From NCBI GenBank assembly GCA_964034945.1, contig OZ035962.1:71815274-71879273 (forward strand): DNA of 64,000 nucleotides. The letters are read 5' to 3'. A program made the position numbers and the translations under genes. Positions 46,320 through 57,959 of this stretch are shown here, one piece after another. Origin of the DNA: Chrysopilus asiliformis. Lineage: Eukaryota > Arthropoda > Insecta > Diptera > Rhagionidae. Every line of letters begins with the position of its first letter. The first letter of the stretch is position 1. The notes under the pieces are model-generated. The model was not told where the DNA came from. It was given only the letters and a program-made list of their open reading frames with translations, and made no database searches.

Positions 46320-47905
46320 CATTAATTAAACCGATTTTTTCTTGTTTCTAATCCATACGATTGGATTAGAATCTTGCATTGGATTACATATAGGTCCAGT
46401 ATAATCCAATTTTGATTAGAATTCAATCCTAGATTTTTTGCCGTGTAAATTTTTTGATTATCTGAGCTGAGCCTGGTTTAGAGTTGCTCGGATAATCGTT
46501 ACCTAACATATGGTTTCAACTAACTACAGTCCTTGATATGGCATCGGAAATGTAAGAATCTTGAAAATAACTTCGTCCTTATATTTTTTCTGAATGTACA
46601 TAGTTAATGTATACGTACACATCATTTTTGTTTTTTTTTCCTTTTCGATAACAAGATTGAGTAATTGGTAGCCCCCACACCTAAAAAATAACAAAAGGTC
46701 ATCTTTACATTATTGACTTAAAGCTCGGTAAACCGATCCATTTACATATTTACGCAAAAAAGGAGACCTTACCCATATAAACACGAATCGGGATTGAAAA
46801 TTGAAGCACTTGGACCTAGCATTGAGATATAGTATTATTTTGAGATTGTAAATGTATAGAACAGTAGAAGCATAAAGAAATCTGAATAAACATACACATT
46901 TAGAGTACAATTTTGTATCAACATATATTAACAATGTTGTATAGCGTCCGTTGGGCATTGTACATTTTACTGTTGTATCTGTATGTAAATAACCTAAAAG
47001 TGAAATAAGTTGTTCGCCCAAAGACCTAACATCCTAGAAAATCATCCATTTTCCCATTTAATGGAGCATACGTAAAAAGGATACCCTCTTTTTAAATAAA
47101 ATAAAATAAAATCCGATATAAGAAATATATTCAAACATTTATTCAGATTTATGTATATATACGAATATATATCGATATCCATTCATAGCAGTTATTTTCG
47201 AAATGACCATAGTTGTACAAAAACATTTTACACATGTATATAAATATTATTGCATTTATATGCCTAGAACCTATACATTACATATAAATTTACCTTACCT
47301 CCATTTTCTCACATACTCACGGAAGGAAAATACGAAAAAAAAATCTATCTGAAAATCTGAAGTCCTTTGTGCTGGCATTTGTCTCATTTTTTGTTCTACT
47401 ATTGCATAATACATCAAGAAAATGATAGCAATTCAAGAAAGTCTATATATCTATACAAAAATCATAGAAAAAAAACAACAAGAACCAATGGGGCGATAGT
47501 TCAACTTACCTTCTTGATTTGAATTCAGCGCCAATTTCATATTTTTCGGAAATTATAACTAGAGAAAACAAAAAAAAAATTTTTTTGCAATAATCACTTC
47601 AAACGGAATTTAATGTGTGGAGGAATTATATAAAATTCGTATTCTAAAAAGTTTTCAACGTTACATTTTCCGCTTGATAAAAAACTGTTTCGAGAGAAAC
47701 TCCAACTCTTACGTTTGGAAGGATAGCAACCAGGAATTCGCATTGGATGCGCAGTGATGTGCATTGCATGCGTGATACGTATCAATTGAATAATTTTTTT
47801 TTAGAGAAAATTGACTTTGAATATAAAGACACGTTAAAACATTCATACAATTGGCTACAAATAATAAAAGAAAGAAAAAATGTTTCTTGAAAAAAGCTTT
47901 TAATT
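46320..47905. other. AT-rich DNA without recognised genes
   Basis: At 46350-46440 the word TTGGATTA/TAATCCAA recurs in both orientations. The frame at 46710-47021 has no domain. Confidence 0.5.
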
Positions 47906-47911
47906 AAAAAA

Positions 47912-48421
47912 CATAACAAAAGCTATAATTACCAATCTGGCAATTATTGAAAACCCGTATGGTGATTTAAGTGAACGGCGAACAGTTGTATCAAAATTCC
48001 ACTTTGAAGTCAAATTTTCCAATAAGATTTTTTAAAATTTATTCCAATCGGATTTTGATGTATGGGAGTTTTATGTAGAATCATATCCTAAATAACTTTT
48101 GTTCTTGGACTTTTTTGATAAGATAAACCATTTTTGAGATATTCGCAAAAATCGTTTTCGTTCGTATGGGGGGCCCAAGCAACCAGATAAGGCATAATGC
48201 CTTAGATTAGGGCGTGGTGTCTTAAAATTGGTCGTTTTTTAAGACACCACGCCCTAATCTAAGGCATTATGCCTTATCTGGTTGCTTGGGAGTACCCCCC
48301 ATAATGGTCCATTTTTGCTCATGAACGAACTTGGCCTCGCATTTTACGAAAAACGGATCTGCTCAAAATTTCAAGTCTCTAGCTCAATCCGTGCGCCCGC
48401 AATCCGCGCCACAGACAGACG

Positions 48422-48452
<31 letters not shown>

Positions 48453-48596
48453 AGACGGACGGACATGCAGAAATTAAATATTTTTATCATTCTAAACACA
48501 CTGGTGTAATTCATTTTTTTGTGTGATGACGGGATCTTGGCGTACAAACGGTAAGGCAAAGTTAGTATACCCTTTGGTTTCATCATACGGGTATAA
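47912..48596 (-). mobile_element. (GTCY)n mini-me-like element, family 1, interrupted copy
   Basis: Minus-oriented copy: ATACCCGTATGATGAAACC end at 48575-48593, tetranucleotide run at 48412-48466, core, and the ATTGCCAGATTGGTAATT end near 47925. The outer terminus at that end has lost similarity. A 117-bp palindrome is inserted at 48174-48290, next to the TATGGGGGG/TACCCCCC segment. Confidence 0.85.
48174..48290. mobile_element. Perfect 54-bp-arm palindromic insertion
   Basis: CCCAAGCAACCAGATAAGGC and the following 34 bases are repeated exactly in inverted form, ending GGTTGCTTGGG, around a nine-base loop (48228-48236). Other family 1 copies lack it at the same site, so it is an insertion. 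It has no coding capacity and looks like a minimal foldback transposon. Confidence 0.93.
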
Positions 48597-48614
48597 AAAT
48601 GCACTAAAAAGGAA

Positions 48615-49996
48615 AAAATATTTTTTTGCGCACTGTTTATCAGAATTTAACAGGAGATAAGTATTTATTTTATTTTTTTATGCTTTTATTTCTGATACAC
48701 AGCGCCCAAAAAATTATTTTTTCGTTTTTAGTGCATTTTTTTTAAAGTTTCTTTTTATTTTTTTTTTTAATTTTTTGTTTTTAGTCATTTTGTATTTGAT
48801 TAGTGTGACAAAAAATTCCAAAATGCCGTCTGTCTTTTGCTAGGCTTATGCCGGAGACACATGTGCAGAATTTCTGCATGCAGCGCTGCTTGCAGATCTG
48901 CAGCTGAGACACATGAGCAGATTTTTTTTGTCATTTCATCGCATCGGCTGCTGTCAACAATGGAAGAAGAATTGATTGAATTCATTCGAAACAATCAATT
49001 TTTGTATTGGAAATGGATGGATCACCTTTGGAAATGGATGGACCACCTCATGTTCCTGAAAGACATAGATAACGTGAACACAAAGTATTGAATATTTTCT
49101 ACTTAAAACTGAGACTTGTTCTTCGCCAAAAATCGTTCTTACCAAATGTCAAACTTTCGTTTTCCCTGTGTACGAATCTAGTCCATAGTCTCTTTGCTAA
49201 CAGGCGATTTTGCCAAACACCAAACAAGAATCCTCAGTTGGGATCACTAATTCTGCGCAGAGAAATTAGAAATAGAGACATGGTGCAGCTCTGCGCTGCA
49301 TGCAGAATTTACGTGTGGGCTCCTTCATATAAACCTGTGTATTCTAACTGCGCTGCATGCAAAATTCTGCACATGTGTCTCCGGCATTATTCACACTTTC
49401 AGTTTTCGATTATAATATCCTAGCTTTTGACTTATTATTACAAACTTTTGACACCAGAATTTAATTCAGCAACCCCAAAAACCTTCTCCTGAAAATTTGC
49501 GGAAAAAGATAATCACATTATCCTTGCAGGACCTTCCATTATTCTTATAAACTTCTTAACGTCAAACAGGATTCAGTGACTACAACAAACTTAGATGAGA
49601 TTTTTCCCGGAAAATTTGAGGAAAAGTATAATCACGTTATCCTTACAGGACCTGCAGTTGTCCATGCCGACTTATTGACGTCAAATTCGGATCAAGCGAC
49701 CCTAAAAAACCCCTGCTCAGTATTTTCACTGAAATTTGAGGAAAGGGATTATCACGTTATCCTGACAGGACCTTCCGTTACCTTTACCGAGTTATTTACA
49801 TCAGAATTGGATTCCGCGATCCCAAAAATGCAAGACGAGATTTTTTCCGGAAAATTTGAGGAGAAGGATAATCAGGTTTTCATTTTCATATCCGTTCAAG
49901 GATGAATTAGTAAAAATATTGTGTTGACATCGGAGTTACATATGTGTGGAAAACCGGATGAGTCAAAATTATATTGTAAGCTGAATAAAAGCTTTT
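48615..49996 (-). mobile_element. Element A, diverged copy with inserted Harbinger-type MITE
   Basis: It shares the ACACAGCGCCCAAAAAATTA block (48698-48717), TTTTTAGTGCATTTTTTTTA and the end AAGCTGAATAAAAGCTTTTA (49979-49998) with the other copies. Between 49450 and 49905 lie about four diverged units of the 122-bp repeat (TATCACGTTATCCT, ACAGGACCTTCCGTTA). The open frame at 49576-49905 is a read-through of the repeat. Confidence 0.7.
48849..49386. mobile_element. MITE with TTA duplication (PIF/Harbinger type)
   Basis: TGCCGGAGACACATGTGCAG is an exact inverted match of the right end CTGCACATGTGTCTCCGGCA, and similarity continues through AGAATTCTGCATGCAGCGC-like sequence. TTA flanks both ends (48846-48848, 49387-49389). 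A second internal copy of the terminal words (CTGCGCTGCATGCAGAATT) lies near 49290. No transposase is encoded in the 538 bp. Confidence 0.92.
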
Positions 49997-49999
49997 AAA

Positions 50000-51207
50000 A
50001 AATCATCTGATTCGCCGATTTTGCTGACAACACTTTCCACATATATGTTACCAAAGTTATTGAAATGACCTGCATAAAATAATAAACTGGAACACTTTTT
50101 AGAGATTGACATTATTAATCAAAGTCCACGAAAAATTTTGTATATTGGAAAAGCCATTGGAAAAACCATTCCCAATTTACGCGAGAAATAGCAGACTTAA
50201 GCGAATATAATTTTTAGCAAGCATTAACACCTTGATTCTTACGTAGACACTTTTGGATACATTTTTTTAAAATTTTGGATACACAAAAATTTTTATCATG
50301 CCCATTTCTGGCCAGGGGTAATCCGCGATTATTACAAAAAACGACTATGTGACAAGCCTTAACTCTCGAGCTTTAAAGCGTACCCCTTTGGCATAAGTAT
50401 AGTTTTAGTTATTTTCTTGTAGATTATAGGAAAAAGATTTGATGAGATTTCCAAATTTTTGAATTAACATATACTCAAGTATTCTAAGAATTACACATTT
50501 ACTGAATACCTCGTCCGATTTACATACATGGGATATGTCGTATTTCCTCCCCTTTTCTCACATTTTTCTACAAATTTTTGTCGGACATTTTCCAACACTT
50601 TGAAAGTTATATTGTAACACGCTGACATTTTATTTAATCAATTTTAAACCAACAAGAGGGGTCATCCATTATTGAATTTCGGCAACACTACGTACCTCTA
50701 GGTTTCTATCAGTGATTTGGGGTTTGACTTGACAAGTAAAATTTCGATTTGGTTTCCCAGTGAAACTGGGAAGGGAAATATAAAAAGTAATTTTAAATTC
50801 AGAAGATTAGTGATATTGGAAGGTGTTCAGTTCAATCTTACTGAACCAGAAGTCATGAGTTTTTATATTTTATGGGGTTTTCTATTGCTATTAGGTGTAC
50901 TTAATTAAAGGTTACTTAAGACTCTTTGCAAATGAATAAGGAGATGCAAATATTTTGTTTTGGCTGCAAATAAAAGTACTTTTTCACCTTTTCAGATTTC
51001 AAGATACCAAATTGAATTTAAGTGTATTCGCATAGGATACTCTAGGATGACTCGCGAGTAGCGAAAATTAAATGCCACAAAGGCGTTCCTGAGATTCGAA
51101 ATTACTTGACAGTCATTTTTAATTCACCGAAGTGAAAAAAATAATTCACAATGATTCACTCAATCTTCACTTTTATGTTCACCGGTGGAGAGAATCTAAT
51201 ACCATTA
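50000..51207. other. AT-rich DNA without recognised genes
   Basis: A 63-residue frame at 50717-50908 has no recognised domain. No repeat was assigned. Confidence 0.5.
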
Positions 51208-51359
51208 AGCCCAAATCAAAATAAAGGTTGCGATTACGATTACGATTGAGCTTCCTCGACCAATGAGATCAAAGCTTTCATATCCCTATCATTGAAAGCT
51301 TGGATCTCATTGGTCTGGAAGCTCAAATCGTAATCGCAATCGTTAATTTGATTTGGGCT
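51208..51359. mobile_element. Short foldback MITE with TTA duplication
   Basis: AGCCCAAATCAAA pairs with TTTGATTTGGGCT, and GCGATTACGATT, GAGCTTCC and CCAATGAGATC pair with their counterparts. TTA flanks both ends (51205-51207, 51360-51362). At 152 bp it is nearly all stem. The left arm has a duplicated GATTACGATTACGATT. The 3-bp TTA duplication suggests PIF/Harbinger mobilisation. Confidence 0.85.
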
Positions 51360-52570
51360 TTAGAGGTATTTTTAGTGAGTCGTAGGTGAATCCATTAGTG
51401 AACGTTTCGTTCATCCAGGTGAATGTCAACGAATCATTAGTGAATCATTTGACATTCATGTGGTCTGCTTGGAGATAGCCACATACCACCCTTAAGAAAC
51501 CCGGATTTGATGTGTTTGGCTTGAAAGACATATTTCAGCATCGCAGATACTCGTGAACTAAGCAATTTCAAGACCTTATACTTGTACTGAAGACTTTTCC
51601 TTACGAAAAACACAATTTCCAAGAGAAAGTTTTAAAGTTTGTTACCTTTAAAATCAACGTAACTGCATCATTTTAACAAGTCACTGAAAAGTGGAAAAAG
51701 TTTTTTTTAAATCGCAATTTTTTAATAAACTTCGCACAAAGGAAAAGGGATCAAGGTAAAATGTCGCTTTGGGACCATGGAGTTCTTTACAAGTTCCGCG
51801 TTTTTTTTTTTTGCTTAAAGTTGAGTATTAGAGATTATTTCTTTTTCGCATGTTATTTTATTTTCTCTAAAAAGTCTTAGCCAAAAACTTTTCTAATTTT
51901 AAACTTACTGCAAGCACTCACTTGGATGTTAGAATAAACGAGAAAAACACACACCTACTATCAGTATGGAATGACACATATGAGTGTATGAAAAATATAC
52001 ACGTACATAGAATTACTTTACGTATACATATAGTTGGTTTCAGCTGCGTTTAACTTTCCCAAATAATAAAATTTATTTACGGAAAGTACTCTCAAAGGAA
52101 TACATTTCTTCAATCACAACTTCCCGAAAGTCTTTCCAAATACATCAAATTACTGAAAAATAATGTCAGAAAAATTAACCAAACTTTTTCTTTACTAACA
52201 ACTTTGATTAATATCCAAAAAAGTCTTCCGAAATGTATGTCAAATAATTTAAAAGTGTGAAATTGGATGAAAAGTTTGAATATTTTTGAAGCCAATTAAA
52301 ATTAATCGGGTTCTTCACAATCTAGTAACCAATTTCAAACTATCGCAGTGTGTTTTAAAACCGTAAAAAACATACTTTCCTCTTGAATATTTAGTTTCGG
52401 AAAAAATATGTAAAAAAATATTTTTTCAAATATTTCCAGAACCGTAACAGATACGTAAATACCGTTAAAGGAAAAAAATGCAGGAAATTTAAATTCCTTG
52501 GAATTTGATTGTGTGCATTTTTCATAATAATAAAAAAAATAAAAAAAAAATTTTCTTTAAAAAAAAGCTT
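51360..52570. other. AT-rich DNA; traces of family 3 at the right
   Basis: No gene is supported. The stretch 52380-52480 (AATATTTCCAGAACCGTAAC) resembles family 3 sequence in minus orientation. Confidence 0.45.
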
Positions 52571-52574
52571 TTTT

Positions 52575-53262
52575 AAAAAAAATTCACTAAAAAGAAAAAA
52601 ATAATTTTCTGGACGCTGTGTATCACAAATATAAAAGCTTTTAAAAAGCGAGGTAAATGTTTATTTTATTGTTTTATGCTTTATCTCGCTTTTTAAAAGC
52701 TTTTATATTTGTGATACAAGCATCCAAAAAATTATTTTTTTCTTTTTAGTGCATTTTTTTTAATAAAAGCTTTTTTTTAAAAATTTTATTTTTTGTTTTT
52801 TTTATTTTGTTCTTTTTAGTCTTCGAATATATATCCTTAAATTTGAGATGTCCTTACAGGCTTTTTAACTTGAGAATCGTATTCAGCGAACCCCAAAATC
52901 TACAGAATATATTTTTCCCCGGAACAATTGAGAAAAAATATAATCACGTTATCCTTACAGGACATTCCGTTATCCTTACAGACTTTTTAATGACAGATTC
53001 GGATTCAGCGACCCCAAAAACCCCAAGAATAGATTTTTTCCGGAAAATTTGGAGAAAAGGATAATCACGTTATCCTCACAGGACCTTCCCTTATCCTTAC
53101 AAGGACGAAGTAGAGAAAATATTGTATTGTCATCGGACTTATATAAGTGTACAAAATTTCAAGTGAATCGGATGAGTGGAAGTGGGTCACAATTTGATTG
53201 CAAGATTTGATCTGACAGACAGACAAACAGACAGACACGAAGGCAAGCTAAATAAAAGCTTT
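52575..53262 (-). mobile_element. Element A, short copy with about two tandem units
   Basis: It mirrors 13228-14545. A 34-bp-arm palindrome (TGTATCACAAATATAAAAGC to its complement, 52618-52724) is followed by TTTTTAGTGC, AATAAAAGCTTTTTTTT, ATATATATCCTTAAATTTGA, about two tandem units (52880-53100), TTCAAGTGAATCGGATGAG, a (GACA)n run and AAGCTAAATAAAAGCTTTTA. The unit number differs from seven in the other copy. Confidence 0.8.
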
Positions 53263-53274
53263 TAATTAAAAAAT

Positions 53275-53765
53275 AGGTTTTGATTTTCAAAAAACCGAGA
53301 CATTTTCAAAAAACTTAATTTTTTTTTTCAAATATTTTGAGAACAGTTACAGATACAAAAAAAAACTGTTAAACCAAAAAATGTAGAACTTTTTATATCC
53401 ATTAAATTTTGTTATATTTATTTTTCCCCAAAAACGCAAAGGTTTCAATTTTTTTTTTGAAAAAACCTTTTTTTTTTCAAAAAAAAAATTGTACAGGAAG
53501 TACCCGTTATAGCTACCGTTACTTTTCCAAAAGTTCATAGAAAACTATGAAAACTTATTTACAAGTCGCTAGGTCAACGCTTTCTCGAGTTATTTAAGAT
53601 ACGTAAAACAGACAAACCGACAGACAGACGGACATCTTCCTTATTTTTCCTGAATCGGGTTTCATACTGATCAGATATTTTCTATTTGCCCCTTTTCTCG
53701 AGTTGGTCTCCGTCATGAATACAATACTTCCCCTCTATAAAAGAAGAAAGTAAAAATCCGTTTGT
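53275..53765 (-). repeat. (GTCY)n-type repeat, family 3, copy 3
   Basis: Minus-oriented words include AACGGTTTTTTTTTGTATC-like tracts, GGTAGCTATAACGGGTAC, GTTGACCTAGCGACTTG and a GTCC/GTCT run near 53615-53635, as in the copy at 20195. Confidence 0.7.
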
Positions 53766-53799
53766 ATCCGGAGTGGTGGAAACCAGTGGTAGGATTGGA

Positions 53800-54860
53800 A
53801 TTTGATGTATGGATTAATTATGTAAAATCATATTCTAAACATATTTTACCCTTACAAATTTTTCAATATGACTCACCATTTTCGTGAAATTCTAAAAAAA
53901 CGGTTTTGTTTGCATATGTCATGGAGGACGGAATGATCCAATTTTGACCGTCCAAGAACCTAGCCTAGCCATTTACGAAATACGTAACTACACAAAATTT
54001 AAAGTCTCTAGCTCGAAAGTTATGGTGTTCAGGTACAGGTACACGAACAGACGGAGATAGAGACGGACAGACAGATAGAGAGACAGACAGACGGACAGAC
54101 GGAAAGTTAGACGAACAGACAGACGGATATGCGGAAATCAAAATCTTTTGTCATCCCTAAAGGTGGGTTTAGAAACACGAGCATTTTAATTTTTACTGGC
54201 AAAGTGAGTGAAATGCCAGATTTCTTATGACTTTTTCATCAAGTGGGAAGGGGACGGCAAGCCACTCAGTAAAAATTTTACTGGAAATTTTGCTTGCATG
54301 TAGTGGTTTTACTATCCATAATTTTCGTCGACGATAGGAAAGTTATGGCAGTAAACAACAACAAACACATTGGACTTCCCCGCCATGCCAGCAAAATGTT
54401 ACCCCTGAATTATGGGGAATTATGGCAGCCAGCAAAAGTAAGGTTAAGTTCGATGTTTATTTGAAAGCTACGCATTTTAAATGGAAACGGGAGGTTAAAT
54501 GGAAACGGGAATTAATAACATAATTATATTAATTATAACATCACACAAAATGATTTTGTTAGGTGAAATTGAAGTGTTAACAAACGTATTGCTGCGATAA
54601 GGTGATGTGCAGTGACAGTTCGCCATAAAGTCGAAGGGAAAGTACGTGTGAGACACTGATGTGATCGACTTTTTGCGCACGTAAATTTGAATTTCGCTAT
54701 CCCGCTCACTTTGCCAGTAAAAATGAAAATGCTCGTGTTTCTAAACCCACCTTAACACCCTGGTGTAGTTAATTTTTGTGTCCGATGTTTGGTTCGATGC
54801 GTTACAAATGGTATACTAAATCTAATATACTTCTGTAAAAAATATTATATAGAGTATAAA
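53800..54860 (+). mobile_element. (GTCY)n-type repeat, family 2, with inserted MITE
   Basis: GGTAGGATTGGAATTTGATG, CTCACCATTTTCGTGAAATT, GAAAGTTATGGTGTTCAGG, a long GACA/GACG run (54045-54130) and TTTTGTCATCCCTAA form one side. After the insertion at 54161-54752 the repeat resumes with CACCCTGGTGTAGTTAATTT. The uninterrupted order is seen, reversed, at 59450-59600. Confidence 0.8.
54161..54752. mobile_element. MITE with TAA duplication (PIF/Harbinger type)
   Basis: AGGTGGGTTTAGAAACACGA at the left is the exact inverse of the right end TCGTGTTTCTAAACCCACCT, and the match continues through GCATTTT and TTTTTACTGGCAAAGTGAG. TAA flanks both sides (54158-54160, 54753-54755). The unoccupied site CCCTAACACC survives (reversed) at 59538-59547 in another copy of the host repeat. 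No transposase in 592 bp. Confidence 0.96.
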
Positions 54861-54899
54861 CAATGAAAATTTTTCAGTTGGTATAAAGATAAAGTTTAA

Positions 54900-55928
54900 T
54901 CAGTAGCTGACTAACGAATGGATTCATAAAAGGGTTACTTGTGAAACTTGACCAGTTTGCCTCGAGCACCAGGATATTTTGACAATAATCCCGCCGGTTT
55001 GTACAAATCTATGGGTCGGGGAAGTGCGGCCTATATACCCCGCTTGATTGTCCCTGAACCCCGTTCTTCCCTGCTTTTAAGACCATTTTACCCCTTTCAA
55101 TTGATGAAAACAAAAATTCCATTACCAGAGTACAAAAGATCCCATCCCTTCGTTACTTTTTTTCAGTACAAAAAGGAACCATCATCACAATGGTGACTGG
55201 CTTTTAAGCAAGGATATCAAATTTTATTAATTTTGCCTTCCATTATGGAGCCAGAATATAAATTGAAATTTTTCCTCTAAAAAAAATTCAAAAGCGAGTG
55301 TAGGAGAACAGTCGGAGAGGCATACTGAAACAGACCAAGTTCACTTTGGCTGGCTTTATTTCCTTTTTAAATACATTTTTTTAATTTCCCTTTTTCAAAC
55401 GCGAAAAGTCTTTGTTAACAAAAATTGAAATGTTTTTCTGGATATTGGAATAGACGAAGCGAAAATATTTTTTAATTCGATACTTTTTTCGAAAGTAAAA
55501 AGGTTTTCAATTACAAAATTTGCACAGAAGTCAATTAGAGGAAATACTCTTGAGTTTGAGTTCTCCTTTAAAGTATGATTTTCTGTTATGCAATCATAGA
55601 CATTAAATTGATTTTTTTTGCAATGCGATCAAACAAACAAATATTTCAATAACCGTTTTTAAGGGAAACATAGTTGGCGTTAAACTTTGAAATACAGATG
55701 GAACTCCTGCAAAGTGATGGTTAGGCTCATGGAACTTCCAGAATTGTTCTTGAAATGCGTTGTGGGAGTATAATATAGCGCCTGGTTAGGCCTTTATCTT
55801 CTTTATTCCCGTTGGTTTGCAAAATTGCAGGACATAGAAGATGACATTTTTCGTCAAATTCCTTTAGAATTACAGGAGATAGCAGGTGAAGGCGTTTATA
55901 GAAACTAGAATGGGTAGATATACTCTAA
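54900..55928. other. AT-rich DNA with one less AT-rich patch
   Basis: An open frame of 82 residues (54948-55196) lies in a GC-richer patch but shows no domain. Phrases at 55840-55900 (AAATTGCAGGACATAG, TACAGGAGATAGCAGG) resemble the repeat at 34130. Confidence 0.45.
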
Positions 55929-56702
55929 AGGGGCCCATAGACGTTCAATCTTGCAGTCAATCATGCTGTCACAGCAAAAAGCTTATTTGCACTAGACGCT
56001 CAATCGTGCACGCAAGCATCAGTTAATTCGAAACAGCCAATCCGACAGAACACAGCACAAATATCAATTTAAAAAATCAAAATGGATGATGATATTTGTT
56101 GTTTGATTTTAATAAATGAATTGAGTGCTGAGTTAAAAGAAGAACGTCGCAAACGACGCTGAAGCACGAAATGGTATCTGCAACGCTCAAAATTTTCTCA
56201 TACCAATATATTGAGAACTTTAAAAGATACATCAATGCTTGACTACAAAAATTTTCTAAGAACGGACGCCGGATCTTCTGAAATTTTGCTGAAAAGGATA
56301 ACACCATTGATAATAAAAAAGGACACTGTAATGTGGGATACCATTTCGCCGGAGCCTCAGGACAAAGTTTTGAAGACTTAAAATTCTTGACTGCTATTGC
56401 TCCTCAAGCACTAGGACAGATAGTGATTGAAATTTATGTGCCCAAAAAACTTAGTCTTTTATATGCGACATCTTTTCACTACTCAAAATTACGCTGAAAT
56501 GACGAGTTTATTGACAGCTTCGCCACACACGTTCAAGCATGCTGTGATTCACAAAGCTATCTCGAAAAATATCAAAATGATGTCGATATTTGCTAGCATG
56601 CTGGCAATTATGGAATTTTACATGACAGCATCACCATAGATGTTCAAAATGCTGTCACAGCATGCGATGATTGACTGCAAGATTGAACGTCTGTGGGCCG
56701 CT
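55929..56702 (+). mobile_element. PIF/Harbinger element, deleted, with TAA duplication
   Basis: The left end AGGGGCCCATAGACGTTCAA continues TCTTGCAGTCAATCAT; the right end is its inverse (ATGATTGACTGCAAGA, TTGAACGTCTGTGGGCCGCT) with two mismatches in 36 bases. TAA flanks both (55926-55928, 56703-56705). Subterminal words such as ATGCTGTCACAGC recur near each end. Part of a Harbinger transposase lies inside. Confidence 0.93.
56082..56400 (+). pseudogene. Harbinger (HARBI1-like) transposase N-terminal fragment
   Basis: From the ATG at 56082 the frame reads MDDDICCLILINELSAEL, EERRKRR, a stop, then STKWYLQRS, DYKNFLRTDAGSSEILLKRI, TPLIIKKDTVMWDTISPEPQ. This matches the pre-catalytic region of PIF/Harbinger nucleases (Y.NFLRM....F..LL..I.P.I.K.DT..R..I.PE). 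A frameshift then leads into LKFLTAIAP, after which the catalytic DDE part is absent. The surrounding TIRs and TAA duplications support the assignment independently. Confidence 0.8.
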
Positions 56703-57246
56703 TAATGGTTGAAACTGGATCGAAAGCCCTGCAGAAGATCAAAAGATATAAGAAGGAAAGGGAAATTTGAGCATAGTTTATGTCAGTCTCCATTTGATAC
56801 CATGAACCTAACGGTAAAGCTTCATTAAAAACGTTTCAGATATTATGGAGAAATTTTGTCACAAAAATTCGACTTTCCTTTATAATATTAATGGGATAAT
56901 TCCATACCCGGTAAAGATTATTTGCTTACTATATTCTCCACGAGAAGACCTAGAAGTAGCTTAAAAACTTTTGGGAAAAAAACGTTGTCGGTTCAAGACT
57001 TTCCATTTTGAATTTTAAAACTCTAACACCCGATTCGTGATCAGCAGTTTTTAAATGACCGATTGAGCTTTCTAGTATAGATCTCTAGTTCTAGATTTTC
57101 TACTTGTGCTCAATCATTGTGTTCGTACCCCTTGTTGTCATAATTAAATATCTAGAAAATAGTGAATCTTGAAAAAAAAAAAATTTTTTACGAATCTCTC
57201 GAAAACTAATGGGTATTCGGTAGTTCAATGTACGAAATTAATTTAA

Positions 57247-57477
57247 CCCTTCTATTATCTATTAAAGAAATTTAAACCAAAATTTTCGTTATTAAAAATT
57301 CTGTGAATTCAAATTTCTTTTGGACAGTGGTGCACACAGTGAAACGCTTATTGCGAAGATCATGTATAAATTGTAATTTATGATTATTTTGTATGCATTA
57401 TAAGGGGAAATACACGTGGGTTATTTTATGACCCCAAACATTCTATTTGTGTGTATTTTTTTAACATAATAGAAGGG
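57247..57477. mobile_element. piggyBac-type MITE with TTAA duplication
   Basis: CCCTTCTATTAT and ATAATAGAAGGG are perfect 12-bp inverted ends flanked by TTAA at 57243-57246 and 57478-57481. The 231-bp interior includes GGACAGTGGTGCACACAGTG and no coding frame. Its ends differ from those of the elements at 27722 and 36516. Confidence 0.88.
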
Positions 57478-57699
57478 TTAAGATACAATTTTGTCTTTTA
57501 ATGTTATCCGCTATATTTTACCTTTATTGAAATAGATTTTTGCGAATTGCTTGCAAACTACGGTTTTCAGAAATAAACAGTTAAAGGAAGAATAAAAGAT
57601 ATTAAAATTCTCAAGATTTTTTCCGCCTACGGTCTTTTACCGTTGTCGAGATATTTCAGATTTTGTAATAAACTAAAAATTAATTTCTTATTTTATAAA

Positions 57700-57954
57700 A
57701 CCCAAATACCACTGAATCACTCACCAGTCGCCACAGTATCTCCCAAACCACTAAACCGATTGCCGTGAATTTTTGCACACAGATTTATTTTAACTCATAG
57801 GTGCTCGCTAAAAAACGGTTTTTCATAATTCGAAATAGAAGGTCTTGTAATGATAACGACTCTTTTTAAGGTATTTTTTAGTGTTTTTGTGCAAAAAAAC
57901 TTATTCAAAAAACTTAAACGCGGCAACGACGAGTATCCAAGCTAGTTTTTAAAT
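57700..57954 (+). mobile_element. Helitron-like element, 3' end preserved
   Basis: CCACTAAACCGATTGCCGTG, GAAGGTCTTGTAATGATAAC and the end ACTTAAACGCGGCAACGACG, AGTATCCAAGCTAG followed by T. A hairpin-bearing 3' end terminating CTAG|T is the Helitron signature. The 5' end is unclear and no Rep/helicase is present. Confidence 0.6.
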
Positions 57955-57959
57955 AAACT

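Noticed and set aside
49576..49905. 109-residue frame with repeated NHVILTGP-like motifs
   Set aside because: The frame reads through diverged copies of the 122-bp unit; the protein repeat is a by-product of the DNA repeat.
54948..55196. 82-residue frame in a GC-richer patch
   Set aside because: No recognisable motif, promoter or exon structure. It could be a decayed repeat; not supported as a gene.
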